64,000 nt of DNA from Aphidius gifuensis (taxonomy: Eukaryota; Arthropoda; Insecta; Hymenoptera; Braconidae), in the NCBI RefSeq assembly GCF_014905175.1, contig NC_057788.1, positions 10,733,446 through 10,797,445 on the forward strand. Direction: 5' to 3'. How positions within the stretch are numbered: the first letter of the stretch is position 1; each line of letters starts with the position of its first letter. Below, one piece after another: positions 1 to 12,368 of this stretch. A program made the translations under genes and the position numbers. The notes beneath the pieces are model-generated. The model was given only the letters and a program-made list of their open reading frames with translations. It was not told the DNA's origin and made no database searches.

Positions 1-466
1 TACGGGCGGGGCGCTTAAATGCTTCAAACAACAGCCATTGAAAAATAAATCATATGATATGAATAAATAAGAAAAATATCAAATAGCATAAAAATATAAA
101 CATTAACCTTAATTACAAATTAATAGATTCATTAAAAAATTTGTATAATAATTAGCAATTTTATAAACAATCAACAAGTAGAAAAAAAAAAAAAAATTAT
201 GTGCATTGCATTTATTTGTTTATTGATAATTAATTATTAATAATAAATTTAATAATATTTAGTAATTAATAATAATAATGTAAACTGAATGTGAAGTATG
301 AAGAGCATCACTTCCATTAGACTTATTTTGTTATATAAAAAAAATAAATTCAAAGCTTTGGCTATACTAATTTTATAAACTATCAATTTATTATTAGATA
401 AAGATATTAAATTAACAATTGATATATTTTTGTTATATTTAATAATAATTGATTACAATTACATAC
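1..466. other. Probable first intron of the aminoacylase-like gene
   Basis: AT-rich sequence downstream (minus strand) of the donor at 466-465. There is no open frame of note. The first 36 bases are much more GC-rich and may touch an exon, but no acceptor could be fixed. Confidence 0.4.
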
Positions 467-563
467 CATAGTTAACGTTTGGTTGAACCGATGGAATTTG
501 CAGATACTCGCGAAAATTTTCGACAGCTGTTTTATCTAGCTGAGTTTGAGACAAAGACGTCAT
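467..563 (-). CDS. Aminoacylase-1-like gene, first coding exon (partial gene)
   Basis: Read on the minus strand, an ATG at 563-561 opens a 97-nt exon that ends at a good donor (G|gtatgt at 467/466). It encodes about 32 residues, including AVENFREYLQIPSVQPNVNY, which matches the N-terminus of aminoacylase-1 (M20 zinc peptidase family; deacylates N-acetyl amino acids in the cytosol). In that family a leading helix and the 'R-x-YL-x-I-x-S/T-VQP' segment precede the metal-binding core. The core is not in this window: the gene continues off the left edge, and 1-466 would be intron plus possibly the next exon (the GC-richer 1-36 could be coding but cannot be assigned). The frame upstream of the ATG is open for some distance, so the start is likely rather than certain. 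No lesion is visible. Confidence 0.72.
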
Positions 564-1381
564 GGGTAATCGTACGTTTGGTTCAGTTTGATATATGAAT
601 ATGTCTACTACAGCTCTAACCAGCTCCAACTTTCTTGTATGATTATATGACGAAATAAAGAATATTCTTTCATAGCCGATTTTCTGGTGATCTGTATCTA
701 TCCCTCAACGACAAAAATAAATACACTTGCGCAAGCGTCGAAAAGAAAAAAAAAAAAAATGTTTCAGTGTTGTTGGTACTATATAAATAAAAATTAAAAA
801 AACATGAATAATTTATCTTAATTATTTTTGGATTGTTGATAATCATTGGGTGACAAGGCCTGGATTATAATAGAAATGATTCAATTCGACACAATCCTCA
901 CATCGAGTCACATACAATATCTTTCGTTTTATACCACTTTTATAACACTTAATTATTTATTAAGCCAATCAGAAATAAAATAAAATTGGAAAATCATCAT
1001 GGTGATAACAAGCTCGATACATACTGCGTATTTAAAGAATAAAATGATGATAATATATTGTTTTAAAATATTCGAATATTCATTAATTTGTTGTATATAC
1101 CTATACTCAATAACAATATATTTTCATCATATTATTAATATTATTGATAAACAACTTAATATAACGACGCATTTTAGATGGCCTTGGACTTTAACAACAT
1201 TTCTAATAACTAAAAATAAGTATTGTTATCAACGTTGTCTCGACTAAAAAACAAGTCACAATACATTTGGAGTTTTTATCCCCACAGGCAAAATCGTCAC
1301 ACGAAATAAGCAACTCCTAATAAGATAATATTAATATATTAATCACTAACACTGTAGAACCCATCATGATAATATTCCTAA
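564..1381. other. Upstream/intergenic sequence, no gene seen
   Basis: 5' side of the aminoacylase exon. It may hold its promoter and untranslated exon. The open frame at 999-1247 is low-complexity and not supported as a gene. Confidence 0.4.
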
Positions 1382-1457
1382 CACTGACAAGTCCATTCCA
1401 ATAACAATTTACGTGCGTGTCTTTTACAAAAGTGTTATTGAAATGGACACGTCAGTG
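1382..1457. mobile_element. Short hairpin MITE with CACTGAC ends
   Basis: Starts CACTGACAAGTCCATT and ends AATGGACACGTCAGTG. The arms of about 28 bp are almost complementary and flank a short loop. The termini resemble the CACTG-ended elements at 1805 and 42291. No clear target duplication. Confidence 0.5.
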
Positions 1458-1804
1458 TCCATAAATTCCAGCCAAGATCAACATCTTGTAAAATTTCCAC
1501 CTGTTTTTCCTCATACCTAAAATCAGTATATATATGACATCAAAACACGAACCTTTAATTTTTGTATACAAAAGTAGCTCATTTTGTCTCATTTTGATAT
1601 ACAAAATATAAAAAAACGTAATATTCGTCACGTAGTTTAAATTTAAAAAAAAAAAAATAATATTAAAACTATGAATGAAAATAAACAAAATCAGTAAAAA
1701 ACATGTAATCAAATTGAAACGAAATATTTAATATCAGGTGTTTTTTTTTTAAATTTTATAATACAAGTCAAATCGGTCAAACTCGTTAAAATCTATATAT
1801 ATAT

Positions 1805-2887
1805 CACTGAGAGAAATTTTAACTAAAAATTACAAACGTATAAGAAAAAATTACAAAGCGAATAGTAAAAACTGCGTTCCTCCGATTATTTGTAAGAATT
1901 ATTCGTATATTGATAAATAATTTTTACAATAAAGTTATGTAAAAAATTTGGCCATTGACTATATACAACACTAAGCCATAAAAATTACATAATTTACAAT
2001 TTGTCTTTAAAAAAATGATTAAATTACGAAACTCACAAGTAAATTCTAGCAGATTGAGAATTTACGCAATACCGGTTTTAGAATTTACTATATTTTATTA
2101 TAAATTTTATTTAAAAGTTGGACTTTTTTTGTGCTAAGTTCGGCAGTTTGTGCTAGATTCACGGAGAACGGCAATCAATTCCCGGCAACATTTTTTCTTT
2201 TCTGTTTACACGCTCAAAACTCGAAAACTAATTGATAAATAGAAAAAATTCATTCTTGATAAATTGTTCAGAAATAAATTACCAACAATAAACCTCGCTT
2301 AACCCCATACCTAGCTTCAACAGATAAGGCTGTAGAAATGCTTGAAATTACATGACAATTCAATCATTTGTTTAATCAGTCGGCCATCTTTGTATTATTT
2401 CGCCCCACAACCAGAATTTTTACAAAGCGATATAGTAAAAAATATTTAAGTCTATGCTAACTGTTATATGTGTACATGATAAATTTTATTATATATATTA
2501 GAATATTTATTAAATTGTTCAGTATTTTTTATTCGAACTTATAATATTTTTTATCGTTTCTACAAAACATGTATGTGCTTTATTTTAATTAACTCATAAC
2601 TCATTATCTAAGACATTAATCAAAAAAAGTAATTCTTTATAAATTGTTTAGAATTAAATTCTCAATAATTAACTCCACTCAACCCCATGTCTATCTGCAA
2701 TAGATAACGATGTACAGAGACTTGAAGTAACATAACAGTTTTTTGACATTGTGTGACATTTTACATAATTTTATTGTAGAATATCATCTCTCGCGGCCAA
2801 TCCCAGAAATAAAACAAAAATTACAAAGCAGTATAGTAATTTCTATTCAACATGGGTTTTAATTTTTAGTTAAAATTTCTCTCAGTG
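1805..2887. mobile_element. Non-autonomous TIR element, CACTGAGAG termini
   Basis: The left end CACTGAGAGAAATTTTAAC is matched in inverse orientation by GTTAAAATTTCTCTCAGTG at the right end (perfect over about 19 bp, good over about 28 bp). TAT flanks both sides (1802-1804, 2888-2890), consistent with a 3-bp target duplication, though the left flank is itself a TA run. There is no coding capacity. The interior holds two direct copies of a roughly 100-bp block (about 2255-2355 and 2636-2735) and three copies of an 'ATTACAAAGC..ATAGTAA' motif (1851, 2417, 2820). CACTG ends with a 2-3 bp duplication suggest the CACTA/EnSpm (CMC) group. Confidence 0.75.
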
Positions 2888-2890
2888 TAT

Positions 2891-3533
2891 AGATAACTAT
2901 AGTTAACGAAAAGTAATTATTATTTATCGACACAATCGATCACGAGGGTTTATTCTAAATACACATGTTTTTTGTCACGTATTTAATATTTTTATCAAAA
3001 TTTTAAATCCCACTATCAATTTTATTCAATATAAAAGTCGAAGAAAGCCAAACAGTTGAAGATTATAATAATAAATTATTCATGATATTTGTGTTCAAGT
3101 CATTCTTTTCCAGCGTGAGATGACTTACCGAGTAATAGTATAAATAGATTGCATGGGTATGACGTCACGAATTTTTAATTGCTCAATAACTTACTTATTA
3201 TTAAATATAAATAAAAAATAAAATTACCTTCCTCATTAATATCAATATTTCCTTATACAATGAGCCTATCCCCCACGAAAAAATATATATCCTGGATATA
3301 TCCAAATGGCGTATAGCCTTGAATTTTTCCGATGTATAGTTAAATAGATATGATATATGTATATATGACCTAATTTTCTTTATTTATATTTTTATTTCAC
3401 ATATTCTGTTTATTTAAAAGGGAAAAACGAGTTACTTTTGTAAATAAAAATTAACAATTTTTGTTTTGATGTTATTAAAATTATTAAAATGTCAAATTAA
3501 AAATAGTGAAATTTATAATAAGTAATAGATATT
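2891..3533. other. Intergenic, no feature seen
   Basis: AT-rich sequence between two transposon relics. No supported gene or repeat was recognised. Confidence 0.4.
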
Positions 3534-3537
3534 TTAA

Positions 3538-5771
3538 GGGAGTTCGAACAACACTCGATCATCTTTGACTTTTTTTTTAATTTTTAGAGTAGGTTTATGA
3601 AATTATCTTATGAATCTATCTTATGCCAAAATTTCAGAAGTCTATATCCGTGCTAGTAAAATAGTTATTAATGTTTAAAGTCAACATCTTTTAACGTGTA
3701 CGCTAACGTAAAAAAAAACAAAAAATGTTAAAAAAAAAACAACATATCTCGAATTTTCACGGTGTTTTTGTCTCACCACCTAAATAAAAAACTACCTTCA
3801 TAAAACTTCAAAATCTTAGAAAAATTATAGAAAAAAATGATCATACAGTTGCTGAAGCAACTGTGCCTTCCCTGCGGGGGGAATTTTAATTTCTTCTTTA
3901 ATGTATATTGAAATTCGTAACTACAAATTCATTTCATTCTCTATCGTTACAATGATTATTGTTACAACTAAAATTTATTTAATTTTCATTCATTTTGCTT
4001 GTTCCTTCTAATGGGTCATCTCCATGTTCAGAATCGCTTTTCTCTAACCTTATAAACTCTCCGTTTTTGTTCATTTTGTCGTACTATGATTTTAGCCTGT
4101 CAATGTTAAATATTTATTACAAAATTGTCGAGTTCGATTGTATTTATTTTATTTACTTTTTTCTCTCGGTTGAATCAGGATTTAACGTTTTAGTTGTTGG
4201 TGAAGTCGTCGTTATATTTTTAATTTTTTTATATTCATTTATTTTTAATTCCTTTAATGCTATCACATCACCCTTTTTTCCCTAGAACTTTTCTGCCTCT
4301 TCATTCCATAAAGTTAGTTCAATCTAAAATATATTTCCTTTGGTAAATTGATTATCTTTGTTTGGTTTAATCGAACTTTTTTTCATTCAAATTTTATTTT
4401 ACTTCATAATCACTGTCGTCTACTAATGTTATTGTTCTTCATTTCAATAACCGTCCTGACATTGCATATATAAATTCCACTTTATTTATTGCTATTATGA
4501 TTGTGATGATATCTAAATAATGTCATTATTATTATTGAATAATTTTCTTTTTTTTTTTTTTTTTCGCTAAAATTATTTTGCCTGCAAATGAATTAATTGG
4601 TAGACGACAATTTCTTGTATTTTTTTAATCTTGAAATTAATTTTTGGTATATTTTCATTTTCCTCATCGTCATCGAATTTTATATTAGCTTCTACTGGTA
4701 TCATTATTTCTTTATTATTTATTGATGGGTATTGTTCATCAATTTTTCTCACTAATCCTCCAGTGATCGTATATATTTTGTTTAACTTGAATATTTAAAA
4801 ATTTATCATGTTAATAATTTTTTTTTAAATCTTTTTGTTGAAAAATCTTGTTGCTAAATATGATTTTTCCATGATATTTTGCTATACTTTTCTTTTTTGT
4901 TTACTCATATTTTCCTAATATTTTCCTATAATTATCGTATTTTTCTTTATATTCAGTGATTTTTCTATATTTTCGTTTATTCGTTCATATATTCTTTATT
5001 TTTCTATATTTTCCTTCATTTTCCATATTCATCTTGTTTAGATTAATTAAGGAACTTAGAAAATTTTTTTTGGGGGGGGGGGGGCATAATTGATATGTTC
5101 TCTTATATATCGTTTTTTTCTTTATATTCAGTCACTTTTCTATATTTTCCTTTATATTTACCGATTTTTCTTTGATATTTTCCTATATTCTCCTTTATAT
5201 TTACTGATATTTTCCCATATTCTTCGTTTTTTTCTTTATATTTAGTCACTTTTCTATATTTTTCTTTGTATTTACTGATATTTTCCCATATTTATCTTTT
5301 TTTTTCTTTATATTCAGTGACTTTTCTATATTTTCCATATATATCGTATTGGTTAAGATTAAGGGACTTAGAAAATTTTTTGGGGGGGTGTCTACCATGG
5401 TTGAGATTAAAGGACTCAGAAAATTTTTTAGGGGGGGTGTCTACCATGGTTGGGGGGGGGGGGTCCAGAAGAAAAGCGAAAACAATAGGAAATTAAAATT
5501 CCCTAAAAAAAAAAAAAATTCAAGTTCCTTGCTAGAAAGTTAAACAATCATTGTTTAAAAAAAAAAAAAGTTAAAAAGTGAAGGAGTGGAGGTAACAAAA
5601 TACGTTTGCGTGCATATTGATACACACAACTGTATATGTGTTGGTGGAAAACATGACCGTCTACGCAACAAAAAGTGAAGGGTGCTGCATAAAATTTAAA
5701 AAATTTTACTATAGCATTGAGGTGCCCACTAGGCCAAATTTCTTGTTTGTAATTTTTTCGTTCGAACTCCC
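3538..5771. mobile_element. TTAA-flanked TIR element A
   Basis: Bounded by GGGAGTTCGAAC (left) and GTTCGAACTCCC (right), flanked exactly by TTAA at 3534-3537 and 5772-5775. TTAA duplications are characteristic of piggyBac and Kolobok-type transposons. The subterminal segment near 3670 (AAAGTCAACATCTTTTAACG) is a degenerate version of the palindrome box shared with elements B, C and D. The interior (about 4270-5560) is T-rich and made of degenerate repeats of 'TTTCTATATTTTCC' and a roughly 57-bp tandem unit with G runs (5040-5090, 5349-5460). No transposase is seen; small open frames here are low-complexity. Confidence 0.75.
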
Positions 5772-5775
5772 TTAA

Positions 5776-8628
5776 GGTAGAATGTAAATGAATTGCCCTG
5801 AATTTAATTTTCGATTTTTTTTTTTAAATGTTTAAATGAAATAATTATCTATTTGGTGGAATTTTTTCGTAATTTTCCTCTACGCGAAAATCCAGATAAT
5901 TAGTGTCAAAGTTGACAACTTTAACACGCAAGCATAGGGAGTATAGCAGAGTATAGGTACGTTTGCGCTTGTATTTTTAAAACTCTCAATTTAAATTTTG
6001 ATTTTTTTCTACAGATTTGTACTTTGTAGAATTCCAAAAATTATGGAAAAAAAATTATTAATTTCCTCTACACCGTTTAAAAGATATTAATTAATTAATT
6101 TTGAAATTTATTGTTGTCAGCCGACTGACGTCACATTGAAAACGTAGATATGGCAACACCGCATGCTTTCTCTCTCATCTTTTTTCTCTGTTTCGTGTAT
6201 TGCGCACATACACACCAACAAACTCGTTCAAAACAATTCAAAGGATTATATATATGTGCATTTATAAATATATACCCAGCTAACCACAAATTTCCGGTTT
6301 GCATTTCTGGTAAATTTCCGGAAATTTTCTGGAAATCGTTTCTGGAAATGTTTTCTAGAAAATTTCCGGAAATTGTTTCTCATTTTGATCAACCATTTGA
6401 ATGAAAAACTTTTCTTGAAATTTTCTAGAAAATTTTTGGAAATCATTTCCAGAAATATTTATTAGACAATTTTAGAAAATTTCCGGAAATCGTTTCTGGA
6501 AATATTTACTAGAAATTTTCTAGAAAATTTCCGGAAATTGTTTCTCATTTTGATCAACCATTTGAATGAAAAACTTTTCTTGAAATTTTCTAGAAAATTT
6601 CCAGAAATCATTTCCAGAAATATTTATTAGACATTTTTTAGAAAATTTCCAGAAATCATTTCCAGAAATGTTTATTAGATATTTTCTAGAAAATTTCCGG
6701 ATATTGTTTCTCATTTTGATCAACTATTTGAATGAAAAACTTGTCTTGAAATTTTCTAGAAAATTTCTGGAAATCATTTCCAGAAATATTTATTAGACAT
6801 TTTTTAGAAAATTTCCAGAAATCATTTCCAGAAATGTTTATTAGATATTTTCTAGAAAATTTCCGGAAATCATTTCCAGAAATGTTTATTCGATATTTTC
6901 TAGAAAATTTCCGGAAATTGTTTCTCATTTTTATCAACTATTTTGATGGAAAACTTTTCTTGAAATTTTCTAGTAAATTTCTGGAAATCATTTCCAGAAA
7001 TGTTTATTAAAAAAGCTACTGCTTTTTCTTGGACATTTGTATTTTTAAAAAGTAGCTAAGGAAAAGATGTAGCTAAGGAAAAGATGTAGCTAAGGAAAAG
7101 ATGTAGCTAAGGAAAAGATGTAGCTAAGGAAAAGCAGTAGCTAAGGAAAAGATGTAGCTAAGGAATTAAGGTTGCCGAAGTATTATGTTTTAAGGAAAAA
7201 ATGTTGCTTAAAATATAAATCTTTGGCAACCTTAATTCCTTATAGCTACATCTTTTCCTTAGCTACTGCTTTTTCTTAGATATTTGCATTTAAAAAAAAA
7301 AAATTTACATGTATTTTATCGATAAAATAAATAAAAATGTCCGAGGAAATGCAGTAGCTAAGGAATTGAGGTTGCCAAAGAATTATGTTACAAGGAAATA
7401 ATGTTGCTTAAAATATAATTCTTTGGCAACCTCAATCCTTTAGCTACATCTTTTCCTTAGCTACTGCTTTTCCATGGATATTTGCATTTAAAAAAAAAAA
7501 ATTTACATGTATTTTATCGATAAAATAAATAAAAATGTCCGAGGAAAAGCAGTAGCTAAGGAAAAGATGTAGCTAACGAATTGAGGTTGCCAAAGAATTA
7601 TGTTACAAGGAAATAATGTTGCTTAAAATATAATTCTTTGGCAACCATAATTCCTTAGCTACATCTTTTCCTTAGCTACTGCTTTTCCTTGGACATTTTT
7701 ATTTATTTTATCGATAAAATACATGTAAATTTTTTTTTTTTTAAATGCAAATATCTAAGGAAAAGCAGTAGCTGAGGAAAAGATGTAGCTAAAAAATTGA
7801 TGTAGCCAGAAAAATTATGCGGTAAGCAATTGAGGTTGCCAAAAAATTATATTTTAAGCAACATTATTTCCTTGAAACATAATTCTTTGGCAACCTTAAT
7901 TCCTTAGCTACATCTTAGCTACTCCAGTTTTTTTAAATTTACTAGAAAATTTCAAGAAAAGTTTTCCATTAAAATAGTTGATAAAAATGAGAACCAATTT
8001 CCTGAAATTTTCTAGAAAATATCGAATAAACATTTCTGGAAATGATTTCCGGAAATTTTCTAGAAAATATCTAATAATTATTTCTGGAAATGATTTCTGG
8101 AAATTTTCTAGAAAATATCTAATAAACATTTCTGGAAATGATTTCTGGAAATTTTCTAAAAAATATCTAATAAACATTTCTGGAAATGATTTCCAGAAAT
8201 TTACTAGAAAATTCCAAGAAAAGTTTTTATATATAAATTGATAAATTATAATTTTTTTTTTTTAAATAAATATTTTTAAATGAATAAATTTTTTTTAAAT
8301 AAATAATAAACATAAATCAGGTGCTTCTTCAAGAAAAAATCATTAAGTTTTATAATTTTCTTTTATTTTATTTATTAATTTAACTGCTTAACAGTGAGCA
8401 GTGTAGTAGTGTGCGTAATAGCGACGTTTCACGATCTAAATTTTCGCTGCTGGGGTAGTGTTAGTGTGTGTAAATACAGGCCGGCCTAAACATATACAAC
8501 GAAAGACGCATCAACAAAGCACAAAGATTTTAGGCATAGGAGGGCGCTAAAATATTTTTTTTAACGTAGTTTCATAGGTACCCTCGTGAACCCAAAAAGT
8601 CGCCCGATCATGCGATTTACATTCTACC
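5776..8628. mobile_element. TTAA-flanked TIR element B, with nested palindrome array
   Basis: Ends GGTAGAATGTAAAT (left) and ATTTACATTCTACC (right) are inverted copies. TTAA lies at 5772-5775 (shared with element A) and 8629-8632. The palindrome AAAGTTGACAACTTT lies about 130 bp inside the left end (5908-5922). The outer 500 bp (5776-6280) and 8380-8628 correspond to the compact family member at 29941-30586. The middle, 6281-8250, is a nested insertion built of CCGGAAATTTTCTAGAAAATTT-like subrepeats on both flanks in inverse orientation. Confidence 0.75.
6281..8250. repeat. Nested palindromic-subrepeat element inside B
   Basis: Begins CCCAGCTAACCACAAATTTC. The left arm (6290-7010) carries many units of TTTCTAGAAAATTTCCGGAAAT; the right arm (7920-8230) carries the same units inverted. 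The core 7050-7920 consists of 'AGCTAAGGAAAAGATGT' repeats: a 17-bp tandem array at about 7052-7170, then palindromic copies. The start resembles the CCCAGATAACCA end of the small element at 59081. The open frames across the array are repeat-derived and not genes. Confidence 0.7.
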
Positions 8629-8644
8629 TTAAATAATCATATTA

Positions 8645-9330
8645 AATTATTTCTGGCTGCCATACCAGATGATCTCAAACATCGCTTAAAAAAATTTATT
8701 AATTAAGTAATCAGCTATATGTTTCACATCATTAATATATGGAATAATTAATGCATTTTTTTAGCTATGTTTGACATCATCTGATAGCAATAATAAATAA
8801 ATTTAAGAAATTTAATAAACTTAATAGATAAATTTAAAAAATTTAATAAATTTCCAGATAACATGGAAATTCGTCTTCCTCGAGGATCTATTACCAATTT
8901 TCAAATTATTTTGACAAAACTAAAGGATCTTTTTTATGTAACAAATTATGATTCGAACTTGTGAACCACTTGAGGAACAATAATACAATTTGAAAATGTT
9001 GGTATACTCGATGAAATATAATACCAAAAAAAATATGCCAATTCTCGAGCGTCTTTATGATGAATAAATGTCAAGTATCCTAAGATCGAGTTTCGTTTTA
9101 AAAAAAAATTATTAATTTGAAAACTTCTTTCTGGCTGGAAATATTTCTCCGCCATTTCTCCAGCTTCTTCCGGTTTTCCTCCGTTTTTGGCCCATATTGC
9201 TGAAGAAATTTTTTTGGCATAAAACCGTTCTTGGAAAAATTACTTATTATTATCAACGCAATCCAATGGATCAAAAACGGAGAAACCTTGAATAAGTTCA
9301 ATTTATATTTTTTTTTGTTTAAATTCAATT
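8645..9330. repeat. Dispersed repeat, copy 1 (second copy at about 61650-62290)
   Basis: About 650 bp alignable in the same orientation with 61650-62290, from 'CTGGCTGCCATACCAGA' through 'AAAACGGAGAAACC', with scattered substitutions and indels. The right part contains CTGGCTGGAAATATTTCTCCGCC, related to the CCCTGGTGGAAA elements elsewhere in the window. It is a decayed transposon; no open protein. Confidence 0.7.
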
Positions 9331-9760
9331 GTTAATTCATTATCACATAATTTGAATGAACAAATTTCGAAGATACAAAAAGTTTATTAAAAGAGAATTA
9401 TACAGTATTAAAACTATGGCAATGTATTCTCTTGTATCCTAGTATTCCTAATGTTTTATTTTTATTTGTTCTCAATATTTTATTTTTATTATCACGATTA
9501 TTGATATTTTTCTACGCATGTATTCGACTGCGCTGGTGCATTTTCAGGTGATGAACCAAATAGTTATAAAATAAAAATGAACGAAAAACTTGTTTATTCT
9601 TCTAATAGTTTTTCTTGAAAAAGCCGAAAATCTAAGCTTACATTTGAACTAATTGGTAAAAGTTATTAAGTGACTTTTCATAAAATATATTTTTTAATCA
9701 AATTTGACGGTTTGCTCAAAAACAACTGTAGTCTTATAGATGTCATCTCAGTCGACTATC
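9331..9760. other. Intergenic, no feature seen
   Basis: AT-rich unique sequence upstream of the 5S gene. No conserved upstream element could be identified. Confidence 0.4.
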
Positions 9761-9880
9761 GCCAACGACCATATCGGCCTGAATGCACCGGTTCTCGTCC
9801 GATCACCGAAGTTAAGCAGGGCTGAGCGTGGTTAGTACTTGGATGGGTGACCGCTTGGGAACACCACGTGCCGTTGGCAT
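9761..9880 (+). rRNA. 5S ribosomal RNA
   Basis: Starts GCCAACGACCATATCGGCCT and closes with the complementary CGTTGGC, so helix I can form. The internal pol III promoter is present: an A-box region GTTAAGCAGGGCTGAG, an intermediate element and the C-box TGGATGGGTGACCGCTTGGG. The length of about 118-120 nt is normal for insect 5S. A T run (TCTTTTTG, 9881-9888) immediately after is a suitable pol III terminator. It is a single dispersed copy here, with no second intact 5S in the window; the copy at 63206 is interrupted. Probably functional on sequence grounds. Confidence 0.95.
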
Positions 9881-10560
9881 TCTTTTTGCAATTTTTTTCA
9901 GTTATAAGAAAAAAATTTTCTGGGTATGTCTAGATGACAGGATCTTCAGCTAAACTCCCTAGATCTCCGAAGATAGTCCAATTCCCTTTTTCTTCTTTTC
10001 ACAAAAAGCTATCAATTGACAAATGGCTAAAGAACAGAATGGAAAAAGCTTACCTATTGGCTCAATTAATTCTTTAAAAATTAAGAGGTACAATCGAATC
10101 GAGAAGCCGTCTTTAAAAAAAAAAATCAAACTCTGATTTCTCGGAGAAAAATCTAGAAGATACCTGCAGATACCCGATTTGATAATATATATCTGTTAAC
10201 ACATGTGCACAGATCGCTATATAGATCTAAACGATACCCAGAAATCATAAAATTCGATGTTATGTTTACCACTAAATACCTGAACATTCATTAATTCATT
10301 TAATGACAATATATAGGTTTAGATATTTACTTAATTACGCAATCTTTTTAATATATAATAATTATTATATATAATATGTATATAATTATTACATATAATA
10401 TGTATATTGTATATACAAGCTTCTCAGTTGTTTTTGTTTAATTTTTTGTATGCGTGTTCCGAAAAATAATGGTTGTTTTTTTTTTTTTTTCGTCACTACC
10501 CTGCGAGTGAAAATAATTACCAGAATATTTAAAAAATAAAATTTAAAATATTATGGTAAT
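9881..10560. other. Intergenic, no gene seen
   Basis: Contains the 5S terminator T run at its start and a TA-rich low-complexity stretch around 10350-10410. Nothing else is supported. Confidence 0.4.
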
Positions 10561-10815
10561 TTTTTTTTTTGATCGTCAAGAACAACATTGATCATGCTCA
10601 ATCATTATTTATCTGCTGATGAATTAGATGCAGCTCTATAATATGCAAAAAACTCCAAATAGTATTCTCAAGGAAACTCTCCATTCACTTTGCATGCAAT
10701 AAATATTGATTTAATTAGCTTTATATAATAACAAATGATGTTTTATTTTCTAAGTGAAAAATAATCGTTGACAGCAAATGACACTACTGATCTAAACAAG
10801 AATGAAAAAATGAGG

Positions 10816-10942
10816 CTCAAGATAAACCTGCTCAGAATGAAAATACTCCAATTTTAACAGACAAAGATACAACTAAAGTTGCTCCTGAAGTTGATTCAGA
10901 CGATCTTGTAAAATTATTAATTTTTACTATATAAATAAATTA
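10816..10942 (+). pseudogene. Coding-like fragment, unrecognised (second copy at about 30930-31055, minus)
   Basis: One frame reads QDKPAQNENTPILTDKDT and on to DSDDLVKLLIFTI followed by a stop. A clearly related copy lies inverted at 30930-31055, where a 4-nt deletion breaks the frame. Conservation of the acidic, Pro/Thr-rich reading frame hints at an exon of a duplicated gene. Nearby 10600-10640 has another short coding-like stretch (YLSADELDAAL then stop). No family is recognised. Confidence 0.35.
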
Positions 10943-11224
10943 AGAATCTAATCATGTAGTTTTTTTTCAGTCTGATGACTGACGTGCTTAGTTCCTAGGG
11001 ATTTGAATAAATTTAATTCAATCTTTTTGTAGTTTTTTTTTTAATTTTGAATTAAGATACTTACTGGTTAATGAAATAATTAAAAATATGTATTATTTTT
11101 GAAATATAATATTTGTTTTTTATTTTTGACAAATCTTTATAAATATTTATGTCTGCATGAATATTGGTTGAGGTGAATAATATGAGGGTCCGGATCGTAG
11201 AACACGCTATTGACGGATTATATA

Positions 11225-11577
11225 TTCATATGTGTAAAATGATACCATTTGTACGATTTTTAGTTACTTGATCAGCATTAATAATCAAGTCAATTTATTG
11301 TAATAATCTTTATATCTTTGACATTCATTATTTCAAGAATTGCTTTATGTTTTATAAATTGAATAAGTCCAGAAGTAGTAAGTTTCCGGTAATAAGAACA
11401 ATCCAATTCTTTTATTCCTTTTAATTTGATAAGAAAGCTGTCTGTAATTGTATTAATATAACTTACGTCTAGTCTTTGTAAATTTTCCAAGTTTGTTAAA
11501 GCAACGAGAGTTGTTTCAGTAATAGCTCGGCAATTACGAACTATTATTAGCTGAAGTACATGTTGAACAGTATACAA
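11225..11577 (-). pseudogene. F-box/LRR gene fragment (C-terminal LRRs)
   Basis: The minus-strand frame gives NCRAITETTLVALTNLENLQ and IKLKGIKELDCSY, nearly the same as residues in the last LRRs of the intact F-box/LRR gene at 20973-22924. After 'KIITIN' a frameshift and stop interrupt it, but nucleotide similarity continues to about 11225 (ACTAAAAATCGTACAAATGG). The 5' part of the gene (F-box, first LRRs) is absent. It is a truncated, disabled paralogue. Confidence 0.8.
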
Positions 11578-11589
11578 TTAACTATATAT

Positions 11590-12368
11590 AAATTTTTATT
11601 TTAGAATTGATATTCAAAAAAAAAAGTAAATGAATAAAACACTTTTTCGAATATAAATTTTCTTTCGAAATCAAAAAGATGCATTATAGGATTTTCGTAA
11701 TAAACAATATAACTGTTTTTTTTTCAATGTTATTGATGTTTAAATTAAATTAAATTTCAAAGAAATTTTGATAATGTATTACTCCAAAAAAACAAAGAAG
11801 ACTGTCAATATAATCATGGCAATATATTGACATTATCCGTGTATAATAGATTTGTAATTATATACATTGAAGTTCGATTTTACATGTTTTACTTCTTATT
11901 TTATTTTCTCATGTGTCTTATTATCTAAAATTTTATTTTTATTCGTTAATAACTTACTAAGCAAATAAAAATAAAAAATTATTTTTAACTAAATTATCAG
12001 AGATGAATAGACGTAGTTTTGTTTATTACCGAGGCACATAGAACAAAATCATCAGTTTCTCGAATATATTTTAAGAAAGACAAAAATATAAAAAGTTCAC
12101 AAAAAACAATATTATAAAATCATTAACTTATCATAGTTAATGATTGTGCTTCTTGTTTTTAATAGTTTCTTTTTTAGCTGTTATCAATATTGTTTATTTC
12201 TGATGACTTATTTTTAGAGTCTCATAAGTTATGTGTTGAAAAAATCGTATATATACATATAGCTAGATTGTAAAGAAAGAAAATCATTACTTGGTTAACC
12301 ATCGACTCGTTTATAAATCAAATTGATTATTTAAAATAATTCTGTTCAAAGAGTTTCATTGGTTCAAA
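11590..12368. promoter_or_regulatory. Upstream region of the secreted YWTD-like gene
   Basis: AT-rich. A TATA-like TTATAAATC at about 12310-12318 lies roughly 50 bp before the start ATG and could set a short 5' leader. A second TATATATA run lies at about 12249. No other element is supported, so the promoter call is tentative. Confidence 0.3.

Noticed and set aside
3995..4285. 96-codon membrane-like frame
   Set aside because: T-rich low-complexity sequence within element A; hydrophobicity follows from base composition.
7050..7920. Regular repeats suggesting a CRISPR-like array
   Set aside because: Units are contiguous 17-bp tandem copies and palindromes without unique spacers, in a eukaryotic context.
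6150..8241. Several 60-90 codon frames rich in KFSRK / NISGND
   Set aside because: They come from the TTTCTAGAAAATTTCCGG subrepeats and appear on both strands.
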